This document shows positions 33,394 to 43,342 of a stretch of 64,000 nucleotides of DNA, in pieces; positions within the stretch are counted from its first letter, which is position 1, and each line of letters begins with the position of its first letter. The notes beneath the pieces were generated by a model. That model was not told where the DNA came from. It made no database searches and saw only the letters and a program-made list of their open reading frames with translations. The stretch is from Chryseobacterium gambrini (GTDB taxonomy: Bacteria > Bacteroidota > Bacteroidia > Flavobacteriales > Weeksellaceae): the NCBI RefSeq assembly GCF_900156825.1, contig NZ_FTOV01000007.1, positions 173,069 to 237,068 on the forward strand. Reading direction: 5' to 3'. A program made the position numbers and the translations under genes.

Positions 33394-35985
33394 CTATCCT
33401 CCAATCATTTTCTTTATCGCATTCAGCTTCATCAACGCTTCAATGGGAGTTAATGTATTGATGTCGATTTTTGTTAATTCTTCTTTGATGCTTTCCAGAA
33501 CGGGATCGTCTAACTGAAAGAAAGAAAGTTGGATATTTTCTTCCGTAACGCGCTTGATCTTTTCAGAAGAACCTCCGCTTTGGGATCGGCTTGCTTCCAG
33601 CGTTTTCAGAATTTCATTGGCTCTGTTCACGACTTTGGAAGGCATTCCCGCCAGTTTTGCCACATGAATACCGAAACTGTGCTCACTTCCTCCCGGAACC
33701 AGCTTTCTTAAAAAGATGATATTTCCTTTATTCTCCTGAATAGAAACGTGGAAATTTTTCACACGCTCAAAACTTACGGTCATTTCATTCAGCTCGTGAT
33801 AATGCGTTGCAAACAACGTTTTTGCCTGAGTCGGATGTTGATGAAGATATTCCGCAATCGCCCAAGCAATGGAAACTCCGTCATAGGTAGAAGTTCCGCG
33901 CCCGATTTCGTCGAGTAAAATTAAGCTTCTCTCGGAAATATTATTCAGAATATTCGCTGCCTCGTTCATTTCCACCATAAAAGTTGATTCTCCCGCAGAA
34001 ATATTATCCGTTGCGCCAACTCTTGTAAAAATTTTATCCAAAATCCCGATTTCAGCATGTTTTGCCGGAACAAAACTCCCTATTTGCGCCAAAAGACAAA
34101 CAATTGCCGTCTGACGAAGAATTGCCGATTTACCCGCCATGTTCGGTCCGGTTACCATGATAATCTGTTGAGAATCTTTATCTAAGAAAATATCATTCGG
34201 AATGTATTTTTCGCCTAAAGGAAGGGCATTTTCTATGATCGGGTGTCTTGCTTCTTTTAAATCGATGGCAAAACTGTCATTTAAAACAGGTTTTGTATAA
34301 CTCTCAGAAACAGCCAATTCCGACAAACCAACGGCAACATCCAACTGTGCAATAATTTTAGAGTTTTCCTGAATCTGATCGATATGAACCATCGTTTCGG
34401 AACATACATTTCTGTACAATTCGTTTTCTAAAACGCCGATTTTTTCTTCGGCTCCAAGAATCTGATTTTCATACTCTTTCAGTTCTTCTGTGATGTAGCG
34501 TTCTGCATTTACCAGTGTCTGTTTTCTCAGCCAGTCATTTGGAACTTTATCTTTATGGGTATTTCTGACTTCAATATAATAGCCGAAAACATTGTTGAAA
34601 TCGATCTTCAGACTTGAAATTCCTGTTCTTTCGATTTCTCTTTGGCACATTTCGTCCAGAAAACCGCGACCTTTGGATTGTAATCCTCTCAAACGGTCTA
34701 ATTCTTCAGAAATTCCTTCTTTAATGACGTTTCCTTTCGATAAATTTACAGGAAGCTCATCGTTCAGATGGTTCTGAAGGCATTTTATCAATTCATCCTG
34801 ATCGTACAACGGATCCAACCAAGCCAAAATGTCGGCATGAGGATGAAGCAACGCTTTGATTTTATGAATATTAATTAAACTCTGGCGAAGATATCCCAGT
34901 TCTTTTGGTGAAATTTTTTCCGCCGCCAGTTTTCCCATCAGTCGATCCAGATCAGAAATTGATTTTAATAATTGGGAAATTTCATATTTAAGATGGTCAT
35001 TTTCATTTAAAAAATCAATTAAAGACAATCTTCTGTTGATTTCATCTACAGATTTTAATGGTAGAATGATCCTTCTTCTCAGCAGTCTTCCTCCCATCGG
35101 AGTCGAAGTTTTATCGATAATATCTAATAATGATTTTCCCTGCGGATTGCTTGGATACACAATCTCAAGATTTCTCAGTGTAAAATTATCCATCATCAGA
35201 AAGTCTTCCTGCGGAATGATCTGAATTTTGGTGATGTGAGACAGTAAATTATGATGCGTATCTTCCACCAGATAAGCGAAAATCGCTCCTGCTGCGGTAA
35301 TTGCCAATGGCTGATTCTCTACTCCAAAACCTTTTAACGAATTGGTTTTAAAGTGATTCGTCAGTTTTTCGTAGGCAAAATTGTACTGATATGCCCAGTC
35401 TTCAAGTTTGAAAGCGTTTTTATTTTTAATCTGTTCCGGAATCTGAACACTTCGCTGGTAAATAATCTCACTCGGATCAAATGTATTGACGATATGAAGC
35501 AGTTTTTCCAGATTTCCTTCACTCACCAGAAATTCTCCCGTAGAAATATCCACCAAAGCAATCCCGAATTTTTCCTTTTCTTTATGAAGGGAAAGCAGGA
35601 AATTGTTCTTTTTTGAATTTAGGACCTGATCATTAAACGTAACTCCCGGTGTTACCAGTTCCGTGACTCCCCTTTTTACGATCCCTTTTACCATTTTCGG
35701 GTCTTCCAACTGGTCGCAGATCGCAACTCTCATTCCCGCTCTCACCAGTTTTGGCAGGTAAGAATCTACCGAATGATGCGGAAAACCAGCCAGTTCGATA
35801 TGACCTTCTCCATTGGCTCTTTTCGTTAAAACAATTCCTAAAATCTGTGACGTTCTTACGGCATCCTGCCCGAAAGTTTCATAAAAATCCCCTACTCTGA
35901 ATAGCAAAAGTGCATCCGGATATTTCGCCTTGATGGTATTGTACTGCGTCATTAACGGGGTTTCTTTCTTCGCTGCCTTTGCCAT
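33394..35985 (-). CDS. mutS: DNA mismatch repair protein MutS
   Basis: 863 residues, the usual MutS length. The mismatch-binding FRVGDFYETFG motif (Phe-x-Glu wedge) is near residue 29. The ATPase has Walker A GPNMAGKSAILRQ, a Walker B region LILLDEIGRGTSTYDG, and FATHYHEL. The C-terminus has DPVLESIKEEL and IEALMKLNAIKKM, typical of the MutS tail. It recognises base mismatches and starts strand repair. It is transcribed alone; no mutL is in the window. Confidence 0.97.
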   Translation of the reverse strand: MAKAAKKETPLMTQYNTIKAKYPDALLLFRVGDFYETFGQDAVRTSQILGIVLTKRANGEGHIELAGFPHHSVDSYLPKLVRAGMRVAICDQLEDPKMVKGIVKRGVTELVTPGVTFNDQVLNSKKNNFLLSLHKEKEKFGIALVDISTGEFLVSEGNLEKLLHIVNTFDPSEIIYQRSVQIPEQIKNKNAFKLEDWAYQYNFAYEKLTNHFKTNSLKGFGVENQPLAITAAGAIFAYLVEDTHHNLLSHITKIQIIPQEDFLMMDNFTLRNLEIVYPSNPQGKSLLDIIDKTSTPMGGRLLRRRIILPLKSVDEINRRLSLIDFLNENDHLKYEISQLLKSISDLDRLMGKLAAEKISPKELGYLRQSLINIHKIKALLHPHADILAWLDPLYDQDELIKCLQNHLNDELPVNLSKGNVIKEGISEELDRLRGLQSKGRGFLDEMCQREIERTGISSLKIDFNNVFGYYIEVRNTHKDKVPNDWLRKQTLVNAERYITEELKEYENQILGAEEKIGVLENELYRNVCSETMVHIDQIQENSKIIAQLDVAVGLSELAVSESYTKPVLNDSFAIDLKEARHPIIENALPLGEKYIPNDIFLDKDSQQIIMVTGPNMAGKSAILRQTAIVCLLAQIGSFVPAKHAEIGILDKIFTRVGATDNISAGESTFMVEMNEAANILNNISERSLILLDEIGRGTSTYDGVSIAWAIAEYLHQHPTQAKTLFATHYHELNEMTVSFERVKNFHVSIQENKGNIIFLRKLVPGGSEHSFGIHVAKLAGMPSKVVNRANEILKTLEASRSQSGGSSEKIKRVTEENIQLSFFQLDDPVLESIKEELTKIDINTLTPIEALMKLNAIKKMIGG

Positions 35986-36129
35986 TACAATCGTTCTTAA
36001 ATTTGGGTCGTAAAAGTATGAAATAAAATAGTAGAAGGAAAGAGCTTTGTATTTTTCCCATAGATTTCACAGATGATTTGGCATATTTTTTAAATTTATA
36101 AATTGACTTTATCCCTTTACTAATAAAGG

Positions 36130-36203
36130 CTTCGACAGACTCAGCCTGACAATGTGTAAATCTTTCTGTTAGTATTAGAGATGTCATCCTGAGCTTGTCG
36201 AAG
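36130..36203. repeat. Inverted repeat of a dispersed intergenic type
   Basis: CTTCGACAGACTCAGCCTGACA at 36130 and its imperfect reverse complement ending CTTGTCGAAG at 36203 flank 30 bases. The motif also appears in part near 31710. It fills much of the 299-bp gap upstream of mutS, which shows no gene. Confidence 0.6.
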
Positions 36204-36284
36204 GAACTCTGTTAGAAAACCGCTTACTAATCGTTATTCTCCAATATTAATTAAAAAGATAAAGACAATTAATAAAATATCAAC

Positions 36285-36659
36285 TTATTCATTACAATAT
36301 AACGTATCGAAATCTACATTTAATTGTGTTGATCCTGAATGATCCATTGATATCCATTTATAATTGGTAAGAATATATGCATTCCCTTTATCCAACTGAA
36401 CCCACTCATCAATTCCTTTTGCTGCATTTTTTAAATCATTTTTAGCAAATAGACCTGCAGGAGCCGCATAACTCCTTCCTTTTGTTAAATACTTACACTT
36501 ATCTGTAGAAACCAATGAATCAACTTCACTTTGTAGAATCAGCTTTGATTTTGTAAGTGTTGGAATCACCTTATACATTTTTGCCGGGGTATAAGAACTT
36601 TGACAATTAAAAAAAGATATTGAAAATATAAAAAATAAACTCAGATAAAGTAATTTCAT
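36285..36659 (-). CDS. Hypothetical exported protein or lipoprotein
   Basis: The start is ATG 36659 (124 residues); the frame runs on to 36686 but that would precede the signal peptide. The N-terminus has a hydrophobic stretch and SFFNCQS, a possible but imperfect lipobox. The rest is a small beta-rich domain with AKGIDEWVQLDKGNAYILTNYKW and FDTLYCNE at the end. No family recognised. Confidence 0.65.
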   Translation of the reverse strand: MKLLYLSLFFIFSISFFNCQSSYTPAKMYKVIPTLTKSKLILQSEVDSLVSTDKCKYLTKGRSYAAPAGLFAKNDLKNAAKGIDEWVQLDKGNAYILTNYKWISMDHSGSTQLNVDFDTLYCNE

Positions 36660-36738
36660 GATCTTTTGTATATTAATTAGACACATTATTTAATAAAATT
36701 CAACACAATCATCTGTGAAATCTGCGGGAGAAAAATGA

Positions 36739-37602
36739 TTAAATTTTCTTCAAAGCTTCCGAACTTTTCCTATATGCCCACTTCTGTTTGTAATTCACCC
36801 ACTTTGCTTTAAAAATTTTTCGCATAATTTTATCGGTATATCGCATGATAAAAACATGATACAACATATTGGCAAAAACATTCGGTTTATTGGGCAATGC
36901 ACGAAGCGACATTGAAAATCCGGGTTCTAAATATCGGTTAAAATGCCAGAACGCGCCGGGAATAAAAAGAGCATCACCATGCTCCATGAAAATTTCAAAA
37001 CCTTTGGCATGTTTCAGGGCGGGAAATTTTTCATAGTCAGGATTTTCATAGTCTACATCATAAATGGTATGAACCGATAACGGAACTTTGTATAAAAAAG
37101 CAGATTGTTTCTGATCGAATAACAGAATTCTTTTCTTTCCTTCAAAATGAATGTGCAGAAAATCTCCCAAATCTACATCATAATGCATCAGAACATGCGC
37201 TTCACTTCCCCCGAAGAACAAGGTCGGAAGACGTTTGAAAAATTTCATTCCCAAATCCGGATATGTAAAGTTTTTCAGCAGTTCCGGAAGCCGGTCGGTG
37301 ATGATATAAAAGAAAATCCTGAGATCGGAAGGTTTACTTTTTATCGTATCAATATAATCCTTCATTTTCATTCTGGTAACCGGAGCGTCGCTGCTTTTAT
37401 TTGCGTCGGCAGGCTTATTATCGTACAAAGGGACTTCCTGTTCTCCAGCCTTTTCACGGATAAAATCAAAATTCCATTTGTCGAAGGCATCCCAACGGCT
37501 TGCAAAATTTTTAATCAGAAGCGGCTTGTGCTTTTTGAAATAATTTTTCTGGAAGTCTTCTTTACTGATGTCGTTAACAACATCTACACTTTCGAGAATC
37601 AT
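36739..37602 (-). CDS. JmjC/cupin_8 domain oxygenase-like protein
   Basis: 287 residues. HYDVDLGDFLHIHFEGKKR near 140 gives the HxD iron ligands of cupin_8/JmjC dioxygenases, and GDALFIPGAFWHFNRY near 210 the later histidine. The N-terminal KPLLIKNFASRWDAFDKWNFDFI is typical of the same family. It would be an Fe(II)/2-oxoglutarate hydroxylase acting on protein or RNA; the substrate is unknown. It stands alone on the minus strand. Confidence 0.85.
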   Translation of the reverse strand: MILESVDVVNDISKEDFQKNYFKKHKPLLIKNFASRWDAFDKWNFDFIREKAGEQEVPLYDNKPADANKSSDAPVTRMKMKDYIDTIKSKPSDLRIFFYIITDRLPELLKNFTYPDLGMKFFKRLPTLFFGGSEAHVLMHYDVDLGDFLHIHFEGKKRILLFDQKQSAFLYKVPLSVHTIYDVDYENPDYEKFPALKHAKGFEIFMEHGDALFIPGAFWHFNRYLEPGFSMSLRALPNKPNVFANMLYHVFIMRYTDKIMRKIFKAKWVNYKQKWAYRKSSEALKKI

Positions 37603-37732
37603 TTGGTGTGTATTTTTTAATGTGAAATAAAAATAGTGTTTTTCTGAAATTTGGTGAAATTTTGAAGATAAATTAATATCGACTGGGTTTTTAAACTTGA
37701 ATTTTATGGGATTTAAAATGAAGCAGAATTTC

Positions 37733-37903
37733 TTTAACGCAATGCTCGTAAAGATTTTTTTTCAATTTTTTCATGCATATTTTTTTGATCGCGAAGGCAC
37801 TGTGTTCAGCAAATGACAGCAATAGCATTAGCTGAGTGAAACGCCATTGCGAACGGAAAATATCTGCAAGCATAGAAATTTGTGAACCTTGCGTTAAAAA
37901 TAA
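37733..37903 (+). repeat. MITE-like element with 10-bp terminal inverted repeats
   Basis: TTTAACGCAA at 37733-37742 and TTGCGTTAAA at 37889-37898 are exact inverted repeats about 166 bp apart with no ORF between them. The inner part from 37827 matches the repeat at 13481-13565. The surrounding gap 37603-38011 holds nothing else recognisable. Confidence 0.6.
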
Positions 37904-38011
37904 TCTCATATACTAAAACCAGCACCCTTAAAATCATAATTTGTAAGATTTAAGATATGAATAAAGTCAGGATAAAATGAAAAAATTATATTTGTAAGAC
38001 GAACGAAATCT

Positions 38012-38893
38012 ATGAGAGTTTACAACACCAAACATTTCCTGAAAATCCTTTTCAGCTTACATAAAAGCGATACTTTAAAAATATTATTTCCAAGCATGAT
38101 CCTCGTCGGATTATATTCGTGGGGCGTAGAATACCTTGAAATTGAACATTTCCGGCTTAATTCGAAATCGGGAATCAGCAATGTGGGTTTAATTCATTCT
38201 CTATTAGGCTTTGTGCTTTCTTTGTTGTTGGTTTTCAGAACAAACACTGCTTATGACCGATGGTGGGAAGGCAGAAAACTGTGGGGAAAACTGGTGAATG
38301 ACACTCGTAATTTTGCCATAAAAGTGAATACTATTTTGGGCGAAGACAGACAAAATGCTGAGCAAATTGCAAGATACTTAAAGTTTTTTCCTCACTTTCT
38401 GGCAAAACATTTATCTAAAGAATCTACCCGACTGGCTTTGGATGAAGATTATTCTGAAATCGAGAAAGAGCTGAAAAATCATGGTCCGAGTGAAATTATC
38501 ATTCTGATGAGCCACAAATTAAATCAGTTAAAGAAAGAAGGAAAAATCTCAGATATTGAAATGCTGTATCTCGACACCCAGCTTTCCGGTTTTCTGGATG
38601 TTTGCGGCGGTTGCGAGAGAATTAAAAATACGCCGATTCCCTATTCTTATTCATCGTTCATTAAAAAGTTTATCATTCTGTATGTTTTTGCGCTGCCGAT
38701 TGCTTACGTTATCAATATCGGAAATTACATTATCCCGCTTACGGTATTCATTTATTATGTTCTGATGAGCCTTGAGCTGATTGCCGAAGAAATTGAAGAT
38801 CCTTTTAATAATGACGAAAACGATATTCCGATGGAAACCATTGCCCAGAATATTGAGAAAAACGTTCATCAGATCATGGGTAATAAAAAATAA
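38012..38893 (+). CDS. Bestrophin-family ion channel
   Basis: 293 residues with four hydrophobic segments. FRTNTAYDRWWEGRKLWGKLVNDTR near 81-105 is the family's conserved block, and the late PIAYVINIGNYIIPLTVFIYYV and EEIEDPFNNDENDIPM complete the bestrophin signature. Bacterial bestrophins are pentameric cation- or anion-selective channels. Ion choice cannot be read from sequence. Single gene between the MITE-like element and the RNA methyltransferase. Confidence 0.92.
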   Translation: MRVYNTKHFLKILFSLHKSDTLKILFPSMILVGLYSWGVEYLEIEHFRLNSKSGISNVGLIHSLLGFVLSLLLVFRTNTAYDRWWEGRKLWGKLVNDTRNFAIKVNTILGEDRQNAEQIARYLKFFPHFLAKHLSKESTRLALDEDYSEIEKELKNHGPSEIIILMSHKLNQLKKEGKISDIEMLYLDTQLSGFLDVCGGCERIKNTPIPYSYSSFIKKFIILYVFALPIAYVINIGNYIIPLTVFIYYVLMSLELIAEEIEDPFNNDENDIPMETIAQNIEKNVHQIMGNKK

Positions 38894-38954
38894 CAAAATC
38901 CGTTTTTATCTGAAAATCGTAAATATTTATACCTAATTTTGACAAAAAATAAAA

Positions 38955-39485
38955 TTGGTACAGAAATTAAAACTGGAAGAACTCAACAGAATTGATGTGG
39001 AAACCTTTAAATCGGTTGAGAAAATTCCTTTGGTAGTAGTTTTAGACAACATCAGAAGCATGCACAATGTGGGTGCAACGTTCAGGACGGCAGATGCGTT
39101 TTTGGTTCAGAAGATTATCCTTTGCGGAATCACGCCGCAGCCGCCACACCGCGAAATCCATAAAGCTGCTTTGGGAGCTACGGAAAGCGTAGACTGGAGT
39201 CATGAAAATGATATTAATGCCGCCATTAATGATTTAAAATCTCAGGGATTTGAAGTCGTGGGAATCGAGCAGACGACCAACAGCCAAATGATCACAGATT
39301 TCACCATCGATCAAACAAAAAAATACGCGGTGATTTTAGGAAATGAAGTGGAAGGAATAAGCGATGAAGCGCTGCCGAATATTGATTCTTTTCTTGAAAT
39401 TCCTCAGTTGGGAACCAAACATTCTTTAAATGTAAGCGTTTGCGGAGGAATTGTGATGTGGGAATTTGCAAAGGCTTTAAAATAA
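38955..39485 (+). CDS. SpoU/TrmH-family RNA 2'-O-methyltransferase
   Basis: 176 residues, one SPOUT domain. NIRSMHNVGATFRTADAF near 33-50 is motif 1, ILGNEVEGISDEAL near 126 motif 2, and SFLEIPQLGTKHSLNVSVCGGIVMWEF near 145-171 motif 3 of SpoU enzymes. The start is a TTG at 38955; no ATG lies near the conserved N-terminus. A TAATTTTG box (about 38933-38940) precedes it. The target nucleotide is not known. Confidence 0.88.
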   Translation: MVQKLKLEELNRIDVETFKSVEKIPLVVVLDNIRSMHNVGATFRTADAFLVQKIILCGITPQPPHREIHKAALGATESVDWSHENDINAAINDLKSQGFEVVGIEQTTNSQMITDFTIDQTKKYAVILGNEVEGISDEALPNIDSFLEIPQLGTKHSLNVSVCGGIVMWEFAKALK

Positions 39486-39487
39486 AA

Positions 39488-39519
39488 AAACTGCATATGT
39501 CTAAGAGACAGTGCAGTTT
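39488..39519 (+). terminator. Weak hairpin after the SpoU methyltransferase gene
   Basis: AAACTGCA pairs with TGCAGTTT and an inner TGTCT with AGACA, forming a long stem, but the T tract after it is short. It may be a processing or stabilising hairpin rather than a full terminator. Confidence 0.45.
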
Positions 39520-39670
39520 GAAATAAATCTAATAAAAAGTAAAAATGAAAGGCGACAAAGATACCCTTTTTTTTTACACCAACAAATTTTAAAATTATTT
39601 TTTTTTATTTTCCTGAAAAAAAGTATCATTTTCGGAAAAAGTTTCGTTTAATTTTTTATAAATTAGCACA

Positions 39671-40321
39671 ATGTTTATCAAGGATTATATCTCAAAAGAC
39701 TTCCCGTGTTTCAGCCTTTCTGACTCGATAGAATCAGCGAGGGAAATGTTAGAGGCATTTGGATATTCTCATATTTTCATCAAAAAATCCCATCATTTTT
39801 ACGGTGCAATTGCACAGGATTTCCTGTATGAAGAGGAAGGGACGCTGAAAAACCTCGAACATCAGATCGAGCGTTTTGCCATTCTGGAGGATAACAATAT
39901 TATGGACAGCATCAGAATATTCTATACCTTCAATTCCAACGTGATTCCTGTTATTAATAAATCCGAAAAATATTTGGGATACATCAGCTGTGAGGATATT
40001 TTTCAGGATTTTTCAAAATATCCGCTGTTTTCCGAATCGGGAGCCATTCTTACGGTTGAAACGCCGGCAAGAAAATATTCGATGACGGAGATCGCCAATA
40101 TTGTGGAAAGCAATAATTCCAAATTTTACGGCGCGTTTATCAGTTTCATGTCGGATGAAGTGATTCAGGTGACGATAAAGATCAGCAATGAAAATCTGAG
40201 TTCTATTGATGAAACATTCGACCGATATGATTACCGCATTGTACAGAAGTACTATTCTGACGAAAAATCAGACTTATTGCAGGACAGATTCGGGTTTTTC
40301 CAGAAATTCATAGAAATATAA
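39671..40321 (+). CDS. CBS-domain protein co-transcribed with NAD kinase
   Basis: 216 residues. Two CBS repeats (roughly 1-60 and 62-118) with KDYISKDFPCFSLSDSIESA and a later SNVIPVINKSEKYLGYISCEDIFQDF, then an ACT-like region near 125-190. CBS pairs bind adenine nucleotides. The gene stops 6 nt before nadK, a conserved-looking pair that suggests control of, or linkage to, NAD(P) metabolism; that link is inferred. Confidence 0.82.
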   Translation: MFIKDYISKDFPCFSLSDSIESAREMLEAFGYSHIFIKKSHHFYGAIAQDFLYEEEGTLKNLEHQIERFAILEDNNIMDSIRIFYTFNSNVIPVINKSEKYLGYISCEDIFQDFSKYPLFSESGAILTVETPARKYSMTEIANIVESNNSKFYGAFISFMSDEVIQVTIKISNENLSSIDETFDRYDYRIVQKYYSDEKSDLLQDRFGFFQKFIEI

Positions 40322-40327
40322 AAACTA

Positions 40328-41194
40328 ATGAAGGCAGCCATTTATTCTCAGAAAAAAGATCTTGATACTTTTTTATATTTAAGCAAATTTATTTCCGAGC
40401 TGGAAAGCAGAGGTGTAAAATCTGTTTTGTACGATGAGATGGCTGAAGCGCTTCAGTTTTCAAAGATTTTTGAGACATTTAATAATAAAAAAGACCTTCT
40501 GGAGAAAGAAGTGGATCTTTTCTTCACTTTTGGCGGGGACGGAACGATTGTGAATTCTCTCACCTTCATTGAAGATCTTGAGATCCCGATCGTTGGGGTA
40601 AATACCGGAAGATTAGGATTTCTGGCAAGTTTTACCAAAGAAGAAGCATTTAAAGAGCTGGATTCTATTCTGAAAGGCGATGTAAAAACAAGCCGCCGTT
40701 CTGTAATTCAGGTTGTTTCGCCTGTTCTGGAGGATTTTTTCCCGTATGCTCTAAATGATGTTACGGTGTCCAGAAAGGAAACCACTTCCATGATTACGGT
40801 AGATTCTTATATTAATAATGAATTTCTGAATGTTTTCTGGGGAGACGGTGTTATCGTTTCCACTCCTACCGGTTCTACAGCGTATTCTTTGAGCTGTGGA
40901 GGACCCATCATTTCTCCGAACAACGAGAACTTCGTCATCACTCCTATCGCACCCCATAATCTCAATGTGAGACCTTTGGTGGTAAATGACAGGGTTGAAA
41001 TTAAATTCGGAGTTGAAAGCCGCGTGTCACAATATTCTCTTTCTCTGGATTCGCGGTTGATTCATATCGAAACAGATCAGGAAATTGTGATTAAAAAAGC
41101 GGATTTTCAGATATTACTCGTTCAGCCGAATAACTTAAGTTTCTACGAAACCATCCGCCAGAAGCTACTTTGGGGGAGAGATAAAAGAAATTAA
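40328..41194 (+). CDS. nadK: NAD kinase
   Basis: 288 residues. FFTFGGDGTIVNSL near 65-78 is the GGDG phosphate motif. GVNTGRLGFLASFTKEEA near 93-110 and DGVIVSTPTGSTAYSLSCGGPIISP near 175-199 complete the NAD kinase fold. It phosphorylates NAD to NADP using ATP or polyphosphate in the cytosol. It is second in an operon with the CBS-domain gene. Confidence 0.95.
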   Translation: MKAAIYSQKKDLDTFLYLSKFISELESRGVKSVLYDEMAEALQFSKIFETFNNKKDLLEKEVDLFFTFGGDGTIVNSLTFIEDLEIPIVGVNTGRLGFLASFTKEEAFKELDSILKGDVKTSRRSVIQVVSPVLEDFFPYALNDVTVSRKETTSMITVDSYINNEFLNVFWGDGVIVSTPTGSTAYSLSCGGPIISPNNENFVITPIAPHNLNVRPLVVNDRVEIKFGVESRVSQYSLSLDSRLIHIETDQEIVIKKADFQILLVQPNNLSFYETIRQKLLWGRDKRN

Positions 41195-41265
41195 GAATAT
41201 TTTAAAAATTATTACCTTTACAGGAATTTAAAAACACCCTAATAATTTATATTAAAAAGCAAAAC

Positions 41266-42336
41266 ATGAGCAGAATTTTCCCGGCAGGAGTTGCCACAGG
41301 TCAATTAGTTACTGATATTTTTCAGCATGCTAAAGAAAACAAATTTGCATTACCAGCAGTAAACGTAATTGGTTCCAGCAACGTAAACGCGGTTTTGGAA
41401 ACTGCAGCAAAACTAAACTCACCTGTTATCATTCAGTTCTCTAACGGAGGAGCTGCTTACAACGCAGGAAAAGGGTTAAGCAACGACGGACAGAAAGCCG
41501 CTATTTTAGGAGCTGTAGCCGGAGCAAAACATATCCATACGCTTGCAGAAGCTTACGGAGCAACGGTAATCCTTCATACAGACCATGCTGCAAAAAAATT
41601 ATTGCCTTGGATCGACGGATTGATGGATGCTAACGAAGAATTCTACAAGCAGACAGGAAAATCGCTGTATTCTTCTCATATGCTGGATCTTTCTGAAGAA
41701 TCTCTGGAAGAAAACTTAGAAATTTCAGCTCAGTATTTTGAAAGAATGGCAAAACTTCAGATGACTTTAGAAGTAGAAATCGGAGTTACAGGTGGTGAAG
41801 AAGACGGTGTAGACAATTCGGATGTAGACAATTCTAAATTATATACGCAACCGGAAGATATCGCTTACACTTATGAAAAGTTAAAAGCTGTTTCTGATAA
41901 CTTCACGATTGCTGCTGCTTTCGGAAACGTACATGGAGTTTATAAGCCAGGAAACGTGGTTCTTACGCCAAAAATCCTTGATAATTCCCAGAAATACGTT
42001 CAGGAGAAATTCGGAACTGCTGAAAAGCCTATTAATTTCGTATTCCACGGAGGTTCCGGATCTACTCTGGAAGAGATCAGAGAAGCAATTGATTACGGGG
42101 TAATTAAAATGAATATTGATACTGACCTTCAGTTTGCATACACAGAAGGAATCAGAGATTATATGGTAAACAATATCGATTATTTAAGAACTCAGATCGG
42201 AAACCCTGAAGGAGAAGAAAAACCGAACAAAAAATTCTATGACCCAAGAATTTGGGTAAGAAAAGGTGAGGAAACTTTCTCTAAGAGACTGGTTCAGGCA
42301 TTTGAAGATTTAAATAACGTAAATACGCTAAAATAA
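41266..42336 (+). CDS. fbaA: Class II fructose-bisphosphate aldolase
   Basis: 356 residues of the zinc-dependent aldolase. ILHTDHAAKKLLPWIDGL near 106, LEVEIGVTGGEEDGVDNS near 169, AAAFGNVHGVYKPGNV and FVFHGGSGST near 264 hold the zinc ligands and phosphate-binding residues. Length and motifs fit the E. coli FbaA subclass (class IIA). It cleaves fructose 1,6-bisphosphate in glycolysis. A TACCTTTA -7-like box lies at 41213-41220. Followed by the palindrome at 42348 before accD. Confidence 0.96.
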   Translation: MSRIFPAGVATGQLVTDIFQHAKENKFALPAVNVIGSSNVNAVLETAAKLNSPVIIQFSNGGAAYNAGKGLSNDGQKAAILGAVAGAKHIHTLAEAYGATVILHTDHAAKKLLPWIDGLMDANEEFYKQTGKSLYSSHMLDLSEESLEENLEISAQYFERMAKLQMTLEVEIGVTGGEEDGVDNSDVDNSKLYTQPEDIAYTYEKLKAVSDNFTIAAAFGNVHGVYKPGNVVLTPKILDNSQKYVQEKFGTAEKPINFVFHGGSGSTLEEIREAIDYGVIKMNIDTDLQFAYTEGIRDYMVNNIDYLRTQIGNPEGEEKPNKKFYDPRIWVRKGEETFSKRLVQAFEDLNNVNTLK

Positions 42337-42347
42337 AAATCATTAAT

Positions 42348-42420
42348 GATAAATGATGATTGATAATTGATTTCTATTAAACAGTTTTTTCATCATTTAT
42401 CGTTTATTTTTCATCAATTA
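42348..42420. repeat. Palindromic repeat between fbaA and accD
   Basis: GATAAATGATG (42348-42358) and CATCATTTATC (42391-42401) are exact inverted arms, and TAATTGAT near 42364 pairs with ATCAATTA near 42413. Related to the palindrome at 27943. It may separate the two transcripts or stabilise an mRNA end. Confidence 0.6.
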
Positions 42421-42430
42421 TATAAACAAT

Positions 42431-43288
42431 ATGGCATTCGAGAATTGGTTTAAAAGAAAAGCACAAAATATCACTACTTCTACCAACGAGAAGAAGGACG
42501 TTCCCAAAGGTCTTTGGCATCAGACTCCATCAGGAAAAGTGGTGGAACATGACGAATTGAAGAGAAATAACTATGTTTCTCCGGAAGACGGTTTCCATGT
42601 AAGAATAGGAAGTGCAGAGTTTTTTGAGATCCTTTTCGATGAAGGCAAATTCACGGAACTGGATGCCAATGTTGAAAGTATTGACATTCTGAACTTTAAA
42701 GACACGAAATCTTACACAGACCGTCTGAAAGAAGTAAAAGCTAAAACTAAACTTACCGATTCCATCAGAAACGCGGTAGGAACCGTAAAAGGAACAGAAA
42801 TGGTGGTTTCCTGTATGGATTTTGCTTTCATCGGTGGTTCTTTAGGTTCTGTAATGGGAGAAAAAATCAGAAGAGCGGTCGATTACTGTATCGAGAAAAA
42901 ACTTCCTTATATGATTATCTGCCAATCCGGTGGAGCAAGAATGCAGGAAGCTACGTATTCTTTGATGCAGTTGGCTAAAGTACAGGCTAAACTGGCTCAG
43001 CTTTCAGAAGCAGGACTTTTATACATCGCTTATCTTTGTGATCCTACTTTTGGCGGAATTACAGCCTCTTTCGCCATGACAGCAGATATCATCATGGCTG
43101 AACCGGGAGCTTTAATCGGTTTCGCAGGACCAAGAGTTATCCGTGAAACCATCGGAAGAGATTTACCGGAAGGTTTCCAGACTTCAGAATTCCTTCAGGA
43201 AAAAGGTTTTGTAGATTTTATCGTTAAAAGAACAGAAATCCGAGATACTGTTGCCAAAACAGTGAATTTATTAGCTGTAAAAGCATAA
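42431..43288 (+). CDS. accD: Acetyl-CoA carboxylase carboxyltransferase subunit beta, zinc ribbon lost
   Basis: 285 residues with the crotonase-like carboxyltransferase fold: [18 protein letters not shown] near 139-156, [20 protein letters not shown] near 173-192, and [23 protein letters not shown] near 235. It moves CO2 from carboxybiotin to acetyl-CoA with AccA. The N-terminal zinc-ribbon cysteines of E. coli AccD are absent: the aligned stretch [20 protein letters not shown] and [11 protein letters not shown] has no Cys at all. accA is not in the window. Confidence 0.93.
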   Translation: MAFENWFKRKAQNITTSTNEKKDVPKGLWHQTPSGKVVEHDELKRNNYVSPEDGFHVRIGSAEFFEILFDEGKFTELDANVESIDILNFKDTKSYTDRLKEVKAKTKLTDSIRNAVGTVKGTEMVVSCMDFAFIGGSLGSVMGEKIRRAVDYCIEKKLPYMIICQSGGARMQEATYSLMQLAKVQAKLAQLSEAGLLYIAYLCDPTFGGITASFAMTADIIMAEPGALIGFAGPRVIRETIGRDLPEGFQTSEFLQEKGFVDFIVKRTEIRDTVAKTVNLLAVKA

Positions 43289-43310
43289 TAATTTGTAACA
43301 AAATAACACA

Positions 43311-43341
43311 ATCTCTCTCTAATTAGGGAGAGATTTTTATT
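43311..43341 (+). terminator. Intrinsic terminator of accD
   Basis: ATCTCTCTCT against AGGGAGAGAT (one G-U) around AATT, with a T-rich tail running into the next start codon. Confidence 0.8.
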
Positions 43342-43342
43342 T

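Noticed and set aside
37147..37620. 157-codon open frame antisense to the JmjC-like gene
   Set aside because: The opposite strand encodes a clear cupin with metal ligands; the antisense product has no recognisable features.
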